Below are positions 26,548-36,074 of a stretch of DNA of 64,000 nucleotides, piece by piece (position 1 is the first letter of the stretch; the number at the start of each line of letters is the position of its first letter). A program made the position numbers and the translations under genes. This DNA is from Cognatishimia activa (GTDB taxonomy: Bacteria > Pseudomonadota > Alphaproteobacteria > Rhodobacterales > Rhodobacteraceae), in NCBI RefSeq assembly GCF_017798205.1, contig NZ_CP060010.1, forward strand, positions 2,170,001 through 2,234,000, read 5' to 3'. The notes under the pieces are model-generated. The model was not told where the DNA came from and did no database searches. It worked only from the letters and a program-made list of their open reading frames with translations.

Positions 26548-27423
26548 ATGCCCACTTTCACAGCTCTGACGACCCTGACCGGCAAAGACAATGCCGACAA
26601 ACTTGGCGACGCGATGGAGAACCTTGATCCCATGCCAACCGGCGTGGGGGTGTTTGAAATCGAGGACGGGTCTGGGCTTTGGGAAGTCGGGGGCTATTTC
26701 ACCGAAGCGCCGGACGAAGCGGGCTTGGCGCTTTTGGCGGCCGCCTTCGGGGCCAAGGATTTCGCGGTGAGCGAATTGCCGGATACCGATTGGGTCGCCA
26801 AAGTTAAACGAGAGCTCTCCCCGGTGCAGGCGGGGCGGTTCTTTGTTTACGGCAGCCATGACGCGGATCAGGTGCCTGAAGGTTGCGAGCCTTTGTTGAT
26901 CGAGGCCGCCATGGCCTTTGGAACCGGACATCATGGTACGACGCTGGGGTGTTTGCGGGCTTTGGATCGGCTGGTGGACGGTGACTTTCATGGCCACAAC
27001 GTTGCGGATATCGGATGTGGTACAGCCGTTCTGGGTATGGCCGCCGCGCGGATCTGGCCGGAAACGGTTTTGGCCAGCGATATTGATCAGGTGGCTGTCG
27101 ATGTGGCCGAAGCCAACGTCAAAGCCAATGATCTGGTCGGTCGTGTTGTCTGTCTAGAGGCCGCGGGCTTTGGTCATGAAGATCTGCTGGCGAAAGCGCC
27201 CTTCGATCTGGTCTTTGCCAATATTCTTAAGGCTCCTTTGGTGATGCTGGCACCCGATATGGGGCAGAACATCGCGCCAAAAGGCCACGCGATCCTGTCG
27301 GGCATTCTGAACGAGCAAGCCGACGAGGTCGTCGCGGCCTATGATGCAACCGGCTTTGACGTCACGCATCGCGAAGAGATCGGGGAATGGACCACGCTGA
27401 CCCTCACACGCCGGGCGGAGTAA
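26548..27423 (+). CDS. prmA: Ribosomal protein L11 methyltransferase
   Basis: 291 residues. SAM-dependent methylation of L11. Motif I is ADIGCGTAVLGMAA, followed by an acidic residue in LASDIDQVAVDVAEANVKAN and the family motif VFANILKAPLVMLAP. FGTGHHGTTLGCLRAL before motif I is characteristic. The ATG at 26548 (MPTFTALTTL) is chosen from family length; the frame is open for 55 codons upstream, through the end of the MATE gene in another frame. Confidence 0.9.
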   Translation: MPTFTALTTLTGKDNADKLGDAMENLDPMPTGVGVFEIEDGSGLWEVGGYFTEAPDEAGLALLAAAFGAKDFAVSELPDTDWVAKVKRELSPVQAGRFFVYGSHDADQVPEGCEPLLIEAAMAFGTGHHGTTLGCLRALDRLVDGDFHGHNVADIGCGTAVLGMAAARIWPETVLASDIDQVAVDVAEANVKANDLVGRVVCLEAAGFGHEDLLAKAPFDLVFANILKAPLVMLAPDMGQNIAPKGHAILSGILNEQADEVVAAYDATGFDVTHREEIGEWTTLTLTRRAE

Positions 27424-27430
27424 TCTCGGC

Positions 27431-27465
27431 GAATGCCTAAATCTCGCCACATTTGTCAGGCATTC
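27431..27465 (+). other. Inverted repeat after prmA
   Basis: GAATGCCT/AGGCATTC, a perfect 8-bp pair with a 19-base loop, 7 bases after the prmA stop. No U-run; weak terminator candidate. Confidence 0.35.
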
Positions 27466-27503
27466 ACCGTCTCAGGCAGGGGCGCTGTCTGAGTATTATT
27501 AAC

Positions 27504-27851
27504 GTGGATATCCAACAGCAAGAATTCGAGTATCGTGTCAAGCGCTTGCGTCGCAAGCGCTCTAAAGCCATGCGTTCACATGGGCCGGCTTTCATCGATC
27601 AAGACGGTTACGTCATCGTGCAAGCCAAATCGCGCGCGCGGCCTGTGCCGTTTTTGGGAGTTTTCCTATTGGCGCTGGGCTTCTTTGCACTGAAAGGCCT
27701 GATGATTGCGGGTATTGGTGCAGATATTTATGCGATCCGTATTCAGGAACTTTTCACCAGTTCATCCATTGTCACTCAGATCGGTGCATGGACCATGCAG
27801 GGCGATGCTGTGTCGCTAATGATGGCCGAAAACATCCAGAAAATTCTGTAA
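27504..27851 (+). CDS. Small single-pass membrane protein, unknown function
   Basis: 115 residues from the GTG at 27504 (VDIQQQEFEYRVKRLRRKRS). A very basic N-terminal region (RVKRLRRKRSKAMR) is followed by one hydrophobic segment (VPFLGVFLLALGFFALKGLM) and a short C-terminal part. By the positive-inside rule the N terminus should be cytoplasmic. A TTG at 27453 would add 17 residues, but has no ribosome site. I do not recognise a named family. The basic stretch could bind nucleic acid or phospholipid; this is a guess. Confidence 0.6.
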   Translation: MDIQQQEFEYRVKRLRRKRSKAMRSHGPAFIDQDGYVIVQAKSRARPVPFLGVFLLALGFFALKGLMIAGIGADIYAIRIQELFTSSSIVTQIGAWTMQGDAVSLMMAENIQKIL

Positions 27852-27880
27852 TCCCAGCTCTGTAATCCCGATGGGCAAAG

Positions 27881-27913
27881 AAAAAGCCGCGGTTGATACC
27901 TCAACCACGGCTT
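27881..27913 (-). terminator. Rho-independent terminator of the DUF1127 gene
   Basis: On the minus strand a 13-bp stem with one mismatch and a TACC-complement loop ends in TTTTTCTTT. It starts 31 bases after the DUF1127 stop. Confidence 0.85.
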
Positions 27914-27943
27914 AACAACGACAGTGAAGGTCGATTGTTTGCT

Positions 27944-28141
27944 TTAGAAGTCCGCGATGTTGCCGCGAGACAGGCCGATATCGGACAGCTCACGATCGGT
28001 CAGTTTGGACAGCTGCGCGCGGGTGCTGCGTGCTGCGTTCCACTGTGCGACAGTCGCGACGAGGGAGGAGAATGCAAACCCGATACGGCCGGAGAAACCA
28101 GCGTTGAGGGACTGCGCGGGGGTGTAGTCAAATGCGGCCAT
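27944..28141 (-). CDS. DUF1127 small protein
   Basis: 65 residues. The C-terminal LSKLTDRELSDIGLSRGNIADF matches the DUF1127 (YjiS-like) consensus. Small DUF1127 proteins in other alphaproteobacteria affect sRNA/RNA turnover and phosphate or carbon stress responses. Monocistronic, with its own strong terminator. The upstream gap to ruvC (28142-28433) is A+T-rich and must carry divergent promoters. Confidence 0.85.
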   Translation of the reverse strand: MAAFDYTPAQSLNAGFSGRIGFAFSSLVATVAQWNAARSTRAQLSKLTDRELSDIGLSRGNIADF

Positions 28142-28357
28142 ATCATACTTCCTTTTTTGGTCGGTGTTTCATTTGAGGTCGTCAGTAAGCCGCAGATAGG
28201 GTTAACAATTACCCCATGCAAATACCTTTTTTTCATAGCAGATATGCAGTTTTTGCATGCGTCGGATTGGGTGATTTATTTGCGGCATAGGTTTGTAAAT
28301 TTGCGACCGATTTGGGTGTTGATGATTTGGAAGCGACCCGTGGATGTCGTAAATCGC

Positions 28358-28387
28358 TTGGCGCGTGTTCTTGTTTTGTGCTAGTGT
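28358..28387 (+). promoter_or_regulatory. Candidate ruvC promoter with a LexA-like half-degenerate box
   Basis: A -35-like TTGGCG (28358) and -10-like TAGTGT (28382) at 18-base spacing surround GTTC-N7-GTGC (28367-28381), one base from the reverse-complement LexA box GTTC-N7-GTTC. ruvCAB is SOS-controlled in many bacteria. Both the promoter and the box are imperfect. Confidence 0.35.
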
Positions 28388-28433
28388 TTTTGTAACGATC
28401 CGTGAGCGATCAGAGCAGGCACAGGAAAACATC

Positions 28434-28943
28434 ATGCGAATTTTGGGAATCGACCCCGGTTTGCGCAACATGGGATGGGGGATTATCGACTCAGTCGGCA
28501 GCCGTCTCAGCCATGTGGCCAACGGTATTTGCCATTCAAAAGGCAGCGATGATCTGGCGCTGCGTCTGCATGATCTGCACCAACAATTGACAGATGTGAT
28601 CCATCGCTATCAGCCGGATCATGCGGCTATTGAACAGACCTTTGTGAACAAAGATGCGGTTGCGACGTTGAAACTGGGTCAGGCGCGCGGGATCGCGTTG
28701 TTGGTGCCCGCACAAGCCGGTATAGAGATCGGCGAATATGCCCCCAACAAGGTGAAGAAAACCGTGGTTGGCGTGGGGCATGCGGAAAAGCATCAGGTGG
28801 AACATATGGTCAAACTGCAATTGCCCGGAGTTCAGATCGCTGGGGCGGATGCATCGGATGCCTTGGCCATCGCGATTTGCCACGCTCACTATGCGGGTGC
28901 ATCGCGCGGGTTGGATCAGGCACTGCGGCGGGCCTCGGCATGA
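28434..28943 (+). CDS. ruvC: Holliday junction resolvase RuvC
   Basis: 169 residues. It cuts Holliday junctions symmetrically. The N-terminal [16 protein letters not shown] carries the first catalytic Asp, [11 protein letters not shown] the Glu, and [15 protein letters not shown] the final Asp pair. The stop overlaps the ruvA start (ATGA). The ATG at 28434 is the family start; the open frame runs further upstream without homology. Confidence 0.95.
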   Translation: MRILGIDPGLRNMGWGIIDSVGSRLSHVANGICHSKGSDDLALRLHDLHQQLTDVIHRYQPDHAAIEQTFVNKDAVATLKLGQARGIALLVPAQAGIEIGEYAPNKVKKTVVGVGHAEKHQVEHMVKLQLPGVQIAGADASDALAIAICHAHYAGASRGLDQALRRASA

Positions 28944-29623
28944 TTGGCAAGATTGCGGGGCGCGTCGACTATAAGGCGCTGGATCACGCGCTGATCGATG
29001 TGCGGGGCGTGGGCTATATCGTCTATTGCTCCGAGCGCACGATGGCGGAATTGCCGCCTGCCGGAGAGGCGGTGGCGCTTTATACAGAACTCTTGGTGCG
29101 CGAGGACGTGTTGCAGCTCTTTGGGTTCACGTCGCTACTGGAAAAGGAATGGCATCGGTTGCTGATTTCCGTGCAAGGGATCGGTGCCAAGGCTTCTTTG
29201 GCGATCCTTGGAACCTTGGGGCCTGAAGGGGTCGGTCGTGCGATTGCTTTGGGCGACGTGACAGCGATCAAATCCGCCAAAGGGATCGGACCGAAAACAG
29301 CGCAACGCGTGGTGCATGAGCTCAAAGACAAAGCACCAGCGGTTATGGCCCTGGGCGGCAGCCTGTCTGGGACTGCAGGGGCGCCGGTTTCGGATGACGT
29401 GATTGAGGCACCCACTGCTTCACCGGCGGTCGCGAAACCTGCACCAAAGGCGGCTGAGGGCAATGCGGCCGCGCAGGCCGAGGCTCTGTCTGCTTTGGGC
29501 AATCTTGGCTACACGCCGGGCGATGCGGCGGGTGCCGTGGCGCAGGTGTCTGGAGAAATGCCAGAGGCGGATACGCCAGCTTTGATTAAGGCAGCTTTGA
29601 AGCTGCTGGCTCCGAAAGGCTAG
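28940..29623 (+). CDS. ruvA: Holliday junction branch migration protein RuvA
   Basis: 227 residues. It binds the four-way junction and loads RuvB. It begins [20 protein letters not shown] (OB fold); the helix-hairpin-helix regions include [13 protein letters not shown] and [19 protein letters not shown]. The C-terminal domain III ([19 protein letters not shown]) contacts RuvB and is joined by an Ala/Pro-rich linker of about 55 residues. ATGA overlap with ruvC; ruvB follows 3 bases later. Confidence 0.95.
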   Translation: MIGKIAGRVDYKALDHALIDVRGVGYIVYCSERTMAELPPAGEAVALYTELLVREDVLQLFGFTSLLEKEWHRLLISVQGIGAKASLAILGTLGPEGVGRAIALGDVTAIKSAKGIGPKTAQRVVHELKDKAPAVMALGGSLSGTAGAPVSDDVIEAPTASPAVAKPAPKAAEGNAAAQAEALSALGNLGYTPGDAAGAVAQVSGEMPEADTPALIKAALKLLAPKG

Positions 29624-29626
29624 GGG

Positions 29627-30652
29627 ATGAGTGAACCAGACCCAACCCTGCGCCCCGAAGCGCGCCCTGAGGATGCAGACCGTGCCTTGCGCCCGCAAGG
29701 TTTGGATGAATTCATCGGACAAGCCGAAGCCCGTGCAAACCTGCGGATCTTTATCGAATCCGCGCGTCGTCGTGGCGAGGCGATGGACCATACGCTTTTT
29801 CACGGACCTCCCGGTCTAGGTAAAACCACGCTCGCGCAAATCATGGCGCGCGAATTGGGCGTGAATTTTCGCATGACCTCGGGGCCTGTCTTGGCCAAGG
29901 CAGGCGATTTGGCCGCGATCCTAACCAACCTTGAAGCCCGCGACGTGCTCTTCATTGACGAGATCCATCGTCTGAACCCCGCAGTCGAAGAAGTGCTCTA
30001 TCCCGCGATGGAGGACTTTGAGCTAGACCTCGTGATCGGCGAAGGCCCAGCGGCGCGCACCGTGCGCATTGAACTCCAACCCTTCACGCTAGTCGGTGCG
30101 ACAACGCGGCTTGGCTTGCTGACCACGCCACTCAGGGATCGTTTCGGCATTCCAACGCGGCTGCAGTTCTATACCGAGGACGAACTCAACGAGATCGTGT
30201 CCCGCAACGCCCGCAAACTGGCAGCCCCTGCCGACGACAAAGGCTCTCGCGAGATCGCGCGGCGCGCGCGGGGCACGCCAAGGATCGCAGGACGGCTCTT
30301 GCGCCGCGTGGTGGACTTTGCGCTGGTGGAGGGCGATGGGCGGATCACGCAGGATCTGGCTGATGGCGCGCTCAATCGGTTAGGGGTAGATAATTTGGGT
30401 CTTGATGGAGCCGACCGCCGCTATCTGACCTTCATCGCGGAAAATTACGCGGGTGGGCCTGTCGGCGTGGAAACCATCTCGGCGGCGCTCAGCGAAAGTC
30501 GGGATGCGATTGAAGAAGTCATCGAACCCTTCCTCTTGCAACAGGGTCTTATTCAACGTACCCCCCGCGGGCGCATGTTGGCGCAGAAGGCCTGGACGCA
30601 TCTTGGCCTGTCGGCACCAGAACCTCGTGCGCAGGATGATCTGTTCGAATAA
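29627..30652 (+). CDS. ruvB: Holliday junction branch migration ATPase RuvB
   Basis: 341 residues, AAA+ motor of RuvAB. Walker A GPPGLGKT at 60-67, Walker [11 protein letters not shown], sensor 1 GATTRLG, arginine finger PLRDRFG, and a C-terminal winged-helix domain ([21 protein letters not shown]). Full length. It follows ruvA directly and forms the standard ruvCAB operon. Confidence 0.96.
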   Translation: MSEPDPTLRPEARPEDADRALRPQGLDEFIGQAEARANLRIFIESARRRGEAMDHTLFHGPPGLGKTTLAQIMARELGVNFRMTSGPVLAKAGDLAAILTNLEARDVLFIDEIHRLNPAVEEVLYPAMEDFELDLVIGEGPAARTVRIELQPFTLVGATTRLGLLTTPLRDRFGIPTRLQFYTEDELNEIVSRNARKLAAPADDKGSREIARRARGTPRIAGRLLRRVVDFALVEGDGRITQDLADGALNRLGVDNLGLDGADRRYLTFIAENYAGGPVGVETISAALSESRDAIEEVIEPFLLQQGLIQRTPRGRMLAQKAWTHLGLSAPEPRAQDDLFE

Positions 30653-30669
30653 ACGCCCGGAGGCCTCTG

Positions 30670-31323
30670 ATGAGCCTTTTTGCTGATCCTGCTGAGATCG
30701 AAACGCTGTTCACACGCCAAGATGGCACTTATGCCTTCGCGCGCTGGGGCCGTCCGATTGCGCCGATTGTTTTCGGCGTGGATGATGCGACGTTGCAGAC
30801 GGTAAAAGGCGCGGTCGAGGCCGTGGTGACTTTGGCAGGCCACCAGATGGCCGAAACGGATCCCGAGCTTGGCTCAAACCTCATGTTCTTTTTCTTCCGT
30901 GATTGGGTAGAGCTGCTGGATGTGCCCGATCTCGACCGCATGATCCCAGACCTCGCACCCCTGGTGGTGCGTCTGAACAAAGCTGACGCCGCGCATTACC
31001 GTACCTTCCGCTTTGACGACCAAAATGCGATCCAAGCGGCTTTTGTGTTTATCCGCATCGCCGGTGCCGCCGCCAAACAGCCCGCCGAAGATCTTGCCCT
31101 CAGCCAAGCCGTCCAAATCATGCTGATGTGGGGTGATAAGGCTTTTGCGACGAAATCGCCGCTCGCCCTGTTGCCGGGTCAGAAAAGCGCCGTGCTGCGG
31201 CCTGAGATCGCGGGTGTCATCGCCGCCGCGTATGACCGCATGATGCCCAGCTTTGCCGACGACAGCAGCCACGCTTTGCGGCTGTTCGCGCGCCTGCAAG
31301 CGCCCATCGTTAACCAGGGTTAA
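30670..31323 (+). CDS. Conserved protein of unknown function between ruvB and ybgC
   Basis: 217 residues, no signal peptide and no membrane segment, so likely cytoplasmic. Segments such as TYAFARWGRPIAPIVFGVDD, ELGSNLMFFFFRDWVELLDVPDL and LNKADAAHYRTFRFD give a mixed alpha/beta pattern. I do not recognise a named family, although I expect homologues in this position in other Rhodobacteraceae. It is 17 bases after ruvB, so it may belong to the ruv transcript. Confidence 0.75.
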   Translation: MSLFADPAEIETLFTRQDGTYAFARWGRPIAPIVFGVDDATLQTVKGAVEAVVTLAGHQMAETDPELGSNLMFFFFRDWVELLDVPDLDRMIPDLAPLVVRLNKADAAHYRTFRFDDQNAIQAAFVFIRIAGAAAKQPAEDLALSQAVQIMLMWGDKAFATKSPLALLPGQKSAVLRPEIAGVIAAAYDRMMPSFADDSSHALRLFARLQAPIVNQG

Positions 31324-31385
31324 CCAGAAATTCCTTGCAAAGCCGCCATGGCTTTTTTACCGCCTATCCAAGGGAGAGCGGTTTC

Positions 31386-31772
31386 ATGCATGAGTTTCCA
31401 ATTCGCGTTTACTACGAAGACACCGATATGGCGGGGATTGTCTATTACGCGAACTATCTGAAATTCATCGAACGGGCCCGCAGCGATTGGGTCCGCCAGA
31501 AGGGCGTCGATCAGAACGCCATGAAAGACGAGGACGGCGTGGTCTTTGCCGTGCGCAAGGTTGAAGCCGACTATCTGATGCCTGCGAAGTTTGACGACGA
31601 ACTCTTGGTCGAGACGCGCGCGATCCAGGTCACCGGCGCTCGATTGGTCATGGAACAGATCGTCAAACGCGGCAATGAGCTGCTGTTTCAGGCCATCGTG
31701 ACCATCGTTTGCGTGGGCGAAAACGGCCAGGCAGCCCGTTTGCCAGCAAATCTCCGCCTAATGCTGCATTGA
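31386..31772 (+). CDS. ybgC: YbgC-type acyl-CoA thioesterase of the Tol-Pal operon
   Basis: 128 residues, hotdog fold. The catalytic pattern is YYEDTDMAGIVYYANYLKF, with the Asp and Tyr of the YbgC/4-hydroxybenzoyl-CoA thioesterase class. First gene of the classical ybgC-tolQRAB-pal-cpoB cluster. ATG 31386 is the family start; 17 more codons are open upstream. Known homologues act on acyl-CoA or acyl-ACP linked to phospholipid metabolism. Confidence 0.92.
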   Translation: MHEFPIRVYYEDTDMAGIVYYANYLKFIERARSDWVRQKGVDQNAMKDEDGVVFAVRKVEADYLMPAKFDDELLVETRAIQVTGARLVMEQIVKRGNELLFQAIVTIVCVGENGQAARLPANLRLMLH

Positions 31773-31894
31773 TATCGGCAATTTTACCGATTTGAGGCGG
31801 AAGTCGTGGCTTTCCCCGTTCATCTTCTGTAGATTCTGCGCAAAATGGGTCCAAAGAGCCCACCGTAAAAGAACAGACGATAAAGAGCAGACTT

Positions 31895-32569
31895 ATGGAA
31901 GCAGCCGTAGATTTCTCGATGTGGGGCCTATTCGCGCGCGCCACGCTGACTGTGAAACTGGTGATGGTGGTGTTGATCATCGCATCGTTCTGGTCGTGGT
32001 CTGTGATCATTCAAAAACTCATGTCCTACCGTGTTGCACGCCGCGAGGCTGCGCAGTTTGATCGGGCGTTTTGGTCTGGTGAGCCGCTTGATGCTCTGTA
32101 CGAAGAGATGGGTCCCGATCCTGACGGCCGCTCGGCGCGGATCTTTGCCGCGGGGATGCTGGAATGGCATCGCAGTCATCGTCAGGACGGCGGATTGATT
32201 GCCAATGCCACCAGTCGGATTGATCGGTCGATGGATGTGGCCGTCGCGAAAGAAGCGGAAGAATTGCAAAAGGGTCTGCCGATCCTTGCGACGATTGGCT
32301 CGACGGCGCCCTTCGTGGGCCTCTTTGGCACCGTCTGGGGCATCATGAACGCCTTTATCGAGATCGCGGAACAACAGAACACCAACCTCGCCGTCGTGGC
32401 TCCGGGGATTGCCGAAGCGCTTTTGGCAACAGGGCTTGGCCTTTTGGCCGCGATCCCGGCGGTGATTTTCTACAACAAACTCTCGGCAGACAGTGATCGC
32501 ATCATCGCGGGCTATGAGGCCTTTATGGATGAATTCGCCACGATCCTGAGCCGTCAATTGGACAGCTGA
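31895..32569 (+). CDS. tolQ: Tol-Pal system proton channel protein TolQ
   Basis: 224 residues, MotA/TolQ/ExbB family. One N-terminal membrane segment (LTVKLVMVVLIIASFWSWSV) and two close to the C terminus (LPILATIGSTAPFVGLFGTV, GIAEALLATGLGLLAAIPAV). With TolR it forms the stator that uses the proton motive force to drive TolA during outer membrane constriction. tolR begins 3 bases after the stop. Confidence 0.94.
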   Translation: MEAAVDFSMWGLFARATLTVKLVMVVLIIASFWSWSVIIQKLMSYRVARREAAQFDRAFWSGEPLDALYEEMGPDPDGRSARIFAAGMLEWHRSHRQDGGLIANATSRIDRSMDVAVAKEAEELQKGLPILATIGSTAPFVGLFGTVWGIMNAFIEIAEQQNTNLAVVAPGIAEALLATGLGLLAAIPAVIFYNKLSADSDRIIAGYEAFMDEFATILSRQLDS

Positions 32570-32572
32570 TCC

Positions 32573-33055
32573 ATGGGTGCAGGTGTCATCAAAAAAGAGG
32601 GCAGGGGGCGGCGGTCTCGGCGTACCCGCAACCAGCCGATGGCAGAGATCAACGTCACGCCTTTTGTGGATGTGATGCTGGTCCTGTTGATCATCTTTAT
32701 GGTAGCGGCGCCCTTGTTGACGGTCGGCGTGCCGATTGAACTGCCAAAGACAGCAGCAAATCCATTGCCGGGGGAGCAAGAAGAGCCTTTGACCATTTCC
32801 GTCACGGCAGAAGGCACCGTTCTGATCCAGACGACCGAAACCCCAATGGCGGATTTGATCCCTAAATTGCGCGCCATCGCTGCCGAAAGGGATTCAGATC
32901 GCGTCTATCTGCGTGCAGATGGCGCAATTCCCTATGAGGTCGTCGTGCAAGTCATGGGCGCGCTCAATGCCGGAGGCTTTAGCGACATTGGCCTGGTAAC
33001 CGACATCGGAGGCCCGGGTCTGGATGGTGCGGGAACAGATGGCGAGAACGGCTGA
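32573..33055 (+). CDS. tolR: Tol-Pal system protein TolR
   Basis: 160 residues, ExbD/TolR family. A basic N terminus (KKEGRGRRSRRTRN), then PMAEINVTPFVDVMLVLLII, whose membrane Asp is the proton-carrying residue, and a periplasmic domain of about 100 residues. Partner of TolQ. The start of tolA overlaps its 3' end. Confidence 0.94.
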   Translation: MGAGVIKKEGRGRRSRRTRNQPMAEINVTPFVDVMLVLLIIFMVAAPLLTVGVPIELPKTAANPLPGEQEEPLTISVTAEGTVLIQTTETPMADLIPKLRAIAAERDSDRVYLRADGAIPYEVVVQVMGALNAGGFSDIGLVTDIGGPGLDGAGTDGENG

Positions 33056-34142
33056 GGCGCTCCCGCTCCATCTGGGGCATTATGTGTCGGGCAGTGCGCA
33101 TGTTCTGCTGATCGGCTGGGTGCTATTTGGGGGCGTGTTTCGCTCGGCGCCCGAGCCCTTTGAAATCACCGGCGTTGAGATGATTTCCTTTGAGGAGTTC
33201 GATGCGCTCTTTGCGCCCGAAAACGTACCGTCGCCTGAAACCGCCGTGCAAACGCCCGTTGCGCCCGACGTCACTGAAGCAGCCCCCACTCTGACCCCAA
33301 CACAAGATCCCCAGATCGAAACCGTGCCTGTGCCAGAGCCCACGCCGACCGAACCAGACCCTGTACCAGAGGTCGCGACACCTGCGCCTCCGTCGCCGGT
33401 CATTCCCGACACGCCAGTGGCGCCAGAGCTGCCAAGCATCGAGCCGCCAAGTGCCGCGCCAGAACAAGCCGTGCGCCCCATTGCGCGGCCCGTGCGTCGC
33501 GTAGCGCCAACGCCAGTCGACGCCCCGGACCCCGATCTGCAAATCGCCGAGATCGACCAAGCCCCAAGTGCTCCGAGTGAGGACGCGGCCGCGACCGAGG
33601 AGGCCCCCGAGGCGACCGCACGCGAAGAGGCCGCCACGGAAATCCCCACCGAGCCTCAGGATGTGGCCGCCGCACCGACGACCTCGGTGCGACCGCGCAT
33701 CAGACCGCGCACCGTGACGCCCGCCGTACCAACGCCTGCACCTGACACAACCAACGACAGCGTCGCCGCGGCTTTGGCTGAGGCACAAGAGCAGGCCGAT
33801 ACACCCGCGCGCCCTAGCGGCCCGCCGCTGTCCTTCGCTGAAAAAGAATCCCTCAGGGTCTCGGTTCAGCAATGTTGGAACGTGGATGTGGGCAGTCAGG
33901 CCGCAAATGTGGTCGTGGTCTTGGGCATGTCACTGGATCGTGATGGTCGTGTGGTAGGTGGTACGTTAAGACTGCTGTCAGCAACCGGCGGCGACACCCG
34001 TGCCCAAAATGCAGCTTTTGAAGCCGCACGGCGGGCGGTTTTGCGCTGTCAGCGTGGTGGATTTAATCTGCCGATTGAGAAATATGACCATTGGCGTGAT
34101 ATAGAAATGACGTTCAATCCGGAGAAAATGAGACGTAGATGA
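33024..34142 (+). CDS. tolA: Tol-Pal system protein TolA
   Basis: 372 residues. An N-terminal membrane anchor (about 19-39, [19 protein letters not shown]), a long Pro/Glu/Ala-rich periplasmic stalk (about 65-260) and a C-terminal globular domain with [14 protein letters not shown] and [13 protein letters not shown], a Cys pair typical of TolA domain III. It links the inner membrane motor to TolB and Pal. The stalk is proline-rich, unlike the helical Ala/Lys stalk of E. coli. The start is 33024 or the in-frame ATG at 33039; both overlap tolR. Confidence 0.88.
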   Translation: MVREQMARTAEALPLHLGHYVSGSAHVLLIGWVLFGGVFRSAPEPFEITGVEMISFEEFDALFAPENVPSPETAVQTPVAPDVTEAAPTLTPTQDPQIETVPVPEPTPTEPDPVPEVATPAPPSPVIPDTPVAPELPSIEPPSAAPEQAVRPIARPVRRVAPTPVDAPDPDLQIAEIDQAPSAPSEDAAATEEAPEATAREEAATEIPTEPQDVAAAPTTSVRPRIRPRTVTPAVPTPAPDTTNDSVAAALAEAQEQADTPARPSGPPLSFAEKESLRVSVQQCWNVDVGSQAANVVVVLGMSLDRDGRVVGGTLRLLSATGGDTRAQNAAFEAARRAVLRCQRGGFNLPIEKYDHWRDIEMTFNPEKMRRR

Positions 34143-35470
34143 AGACTTTCCTTAAATCATTGCTGTGCGCTTTGGCTCTTTTCGTGAGCGTGGCCCCGCT
34201 GGCGCAGGCCCAGAACGGTCCTCTCCGGATCGAAATCACCGATGGTGTGATTGAACCCTTACCCTTCGCGGTGCCGAATTTTGTCGCCGAAACCAGCGGC
34301 ATGGAAGAGCTCGCGACCAATATCGCGCGGGTCGTTGCGGCGGATCTGAACGGCACCGGCCTTTTCCGCGAGATCCCGGAAAACGCTTTTATCAGCACGA
34401 TCACAAACTTCTCTTCTCCGGTGCAATATTCCGACTGGAAGGCGATCAACGCACAGGCGCTGATTTCCGGTGCCGTCAGCATGAACAACACGGGCGAGAT
34501 GTCGGTGAAGTTTCGGGTTTATGACGTCTTCTCGGGCCAAGAGCTTGGCAACGGCCTGCGCTTCCGCGGCACGCGCGAGGGTTGGCGGCGCATTGCGCAT
34601 AAGGTGGCCGATGCGGTTTATAGCCGGATCACGGGTGAAAGCGGCTATTTTGACAGCCGCGTCGTTTACGTCAGCGAGACTGGCCCCAAAAACGAGCGCC
34701 TCAAGCGCCTTGCGATCATGGATTATGACGGCGCGAACCTGCAGTTCCTAACCGACAGCAGCTCCATCGTTCTGGCACCGCGCTTTTCGCCCAGTGGTGA
34801 CCGCGTGCTTTATACCTCTTACGAAACCGGCTTCCCGCGTGTGTTTGTCTTGGATGTGGGCTCTGCGACCCGTCGCGTGCTTGAGGATCAACCGGGCACC
34901 ATGAGCTTCGCGCCTCGTTTCTCGCCGGATGGCAACAGCGTCGTCTTCTCGATTACCGAGGGCGGCAACACCGATATCTATCTGATGGACATCAACAGCG
35001 GGTCTCGCAAACGCCTGACCAATGCGCCGTCAATTGAAACGGCTCCGTCGTTTAGCCCCGACGGCAAGCGGATTGTCTTTGAAAGTGACCGGTCCGGCAG
35101 TCAGCAGCTTTATATCATGTCCGCAAATGGCGGGCAGGCGCAGCGGATCAGCTTTGGGCAAGGACGCTATGGTACGCCGGTCTGGAGCCCGCGCGGCGAC
35201 CTCGTGGCCTTTACCAAACAGAACAAGGGCCGTTTCCACATCGGCGTCATGCGGGTGGATGGCTCGGAAGAACGTCTTCTGACCGCGAGTTTTCTGGATG
35301 AAGGCCCGACCTGGTCCCCGAATGGGCGTGTGATCATGTTCACCCGCGAAACACAGGGCGCGAATGGCTCGGCGTCGCTTTATTCGGTGGATGTCTCGGG
35401 GCGCAACCTCAAGCCTGTGCGCACGCAGGGTGGGGGGTCCGACCCAAGCTGGTCGCCGCTGCAACAGTAA
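34139..35470 (+). CDS. tolB: Tol-Pal system periplasmic protein TolB
   Basis: 443 residues. Signal peptide [19 protein letters not shown] to AQA, an N-terminal alpha/beta domain, then a six-bladed beta-propeller shown by repeated [33 protein letters not shown] units. It binds Pal and the TolA C terminus. ATGA overlap with tolA. Confidence 0.95.
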   Translation: MKTFLKSLLCALALFVSVAPLAQAQNGPLRIEITDGVIEPLPFAVPNFVAETSGMEELATNIARVVAADLNGTGLFREIPENAFISTITNFSSPVQYSDWKAINAQALISGAVSMNNTGEMSVKFRVYDVFSGQELGNGLRFRGTREGWRRIAHKVADAVYSRITGESGYFDSRVVYVSETGPKNERLKRLAIMDYDGANLQFLTDSSSIVLAPRFSPSGDRVLYTSYETGFPRVFVLDVGSATRRVLEDQPGTMSFAPRFSPDGNSVVFSITEGGNTDIYLMDINSGSRKRLTNAPSIETAPSFSPDGKRIVFESDRSGSQQLYIMSANGGQAQRISFGQGRYGTPVWSPRGDLVAFTKQNKGRFHIGVMRVDGSEERLLTASFLDEGPTWSPNGRVIMFTRETQGANGSASLYSVDVSGRNLKPVRTQGGGSDPSWSPLQQ

Positions 35471-35554
35471 AGATATTCAGGAATGCCGGACTATGATAAG
35501 CTTGCAGCAAATCCTTAGATCCGGTCTGAGAGAGAAAAGAAGCGAGGGGTAAAG

Positions 35555-36058
35555 ATGAGCAGCATGAAATTGACAGCCGCTTTGGTGGCGAGCTTGGCGC
35601 TGAGCGCCTGTACGGACGCTGGCCAGTTCGGCGGTGGAGGCCTGTTTGGCGGCAATCGCCCTGCGGACGATACCGAATTCGGTGACCCGACAAGCCCCAG
35701 CTATTTCCAGCAAGCCATTGGCGACCGCGTGTTGTTCCCGGTGGATCAGGCCGTGCTGACGGACGAAGGCCGCGCGATCCTTGATGCCCAAGCGGGCTGG
35801 CTTGCCGTGAATTCCGATTATGTCGCCATCATTGAAGGCCATGCCGACGAGCAAGGCACGCGCGAATACAACCTCGCGCTGGGCGCGCGCCGTGCCAATG
35901 CGGTCCGCGAATATCTCTTGTCCAAAGGTGTCGCCGGCGTGCGTCTGCGCACCGTCAGCTACGGCAAAGAGCGCCCGATTGAGATCTGTTCGGCAGAGGC
36001 TTGCTATGAACAGAATCGCCGCGCAGTGACGGTCATTTCGGGCGGTCTCAGCAGCTAA
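35555..36058 (+). CDS. pal: Peptidoglycan-associated lipoprotein Pal
   Basis: 167 residues. Lipoprotein signal MSSMKLTAALVASLALSAC with lipid on Cys19. The C-terminal OmpA-like domain binds peptidoglycan (IIEGHADEQGTREYNLALG, RRANAVREYL, SYGKERPI). The ribosome site GAGGGG lies 6 bases ahead of the ATG. Outer-membrane end of the Tol-Pal bridge. Confidence 0.95.
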   Translation: MSSMKLTAALVASLALSACTDAGQFGGGGLFGGNRPADDTEFGDPTSPSYFQQAIGDRVLFPVDQAVLTDEGRAILDAQAGWLAVNSDYVAIIEGHADEQGTREYNLALGARRANAVREYLLSKGVAGVRLRTVSYGKERPIEICSAEACYEQNRRAVTVISGGLSS

Positions 36059-36074
36059 GTTAAGGAATTTCGCC

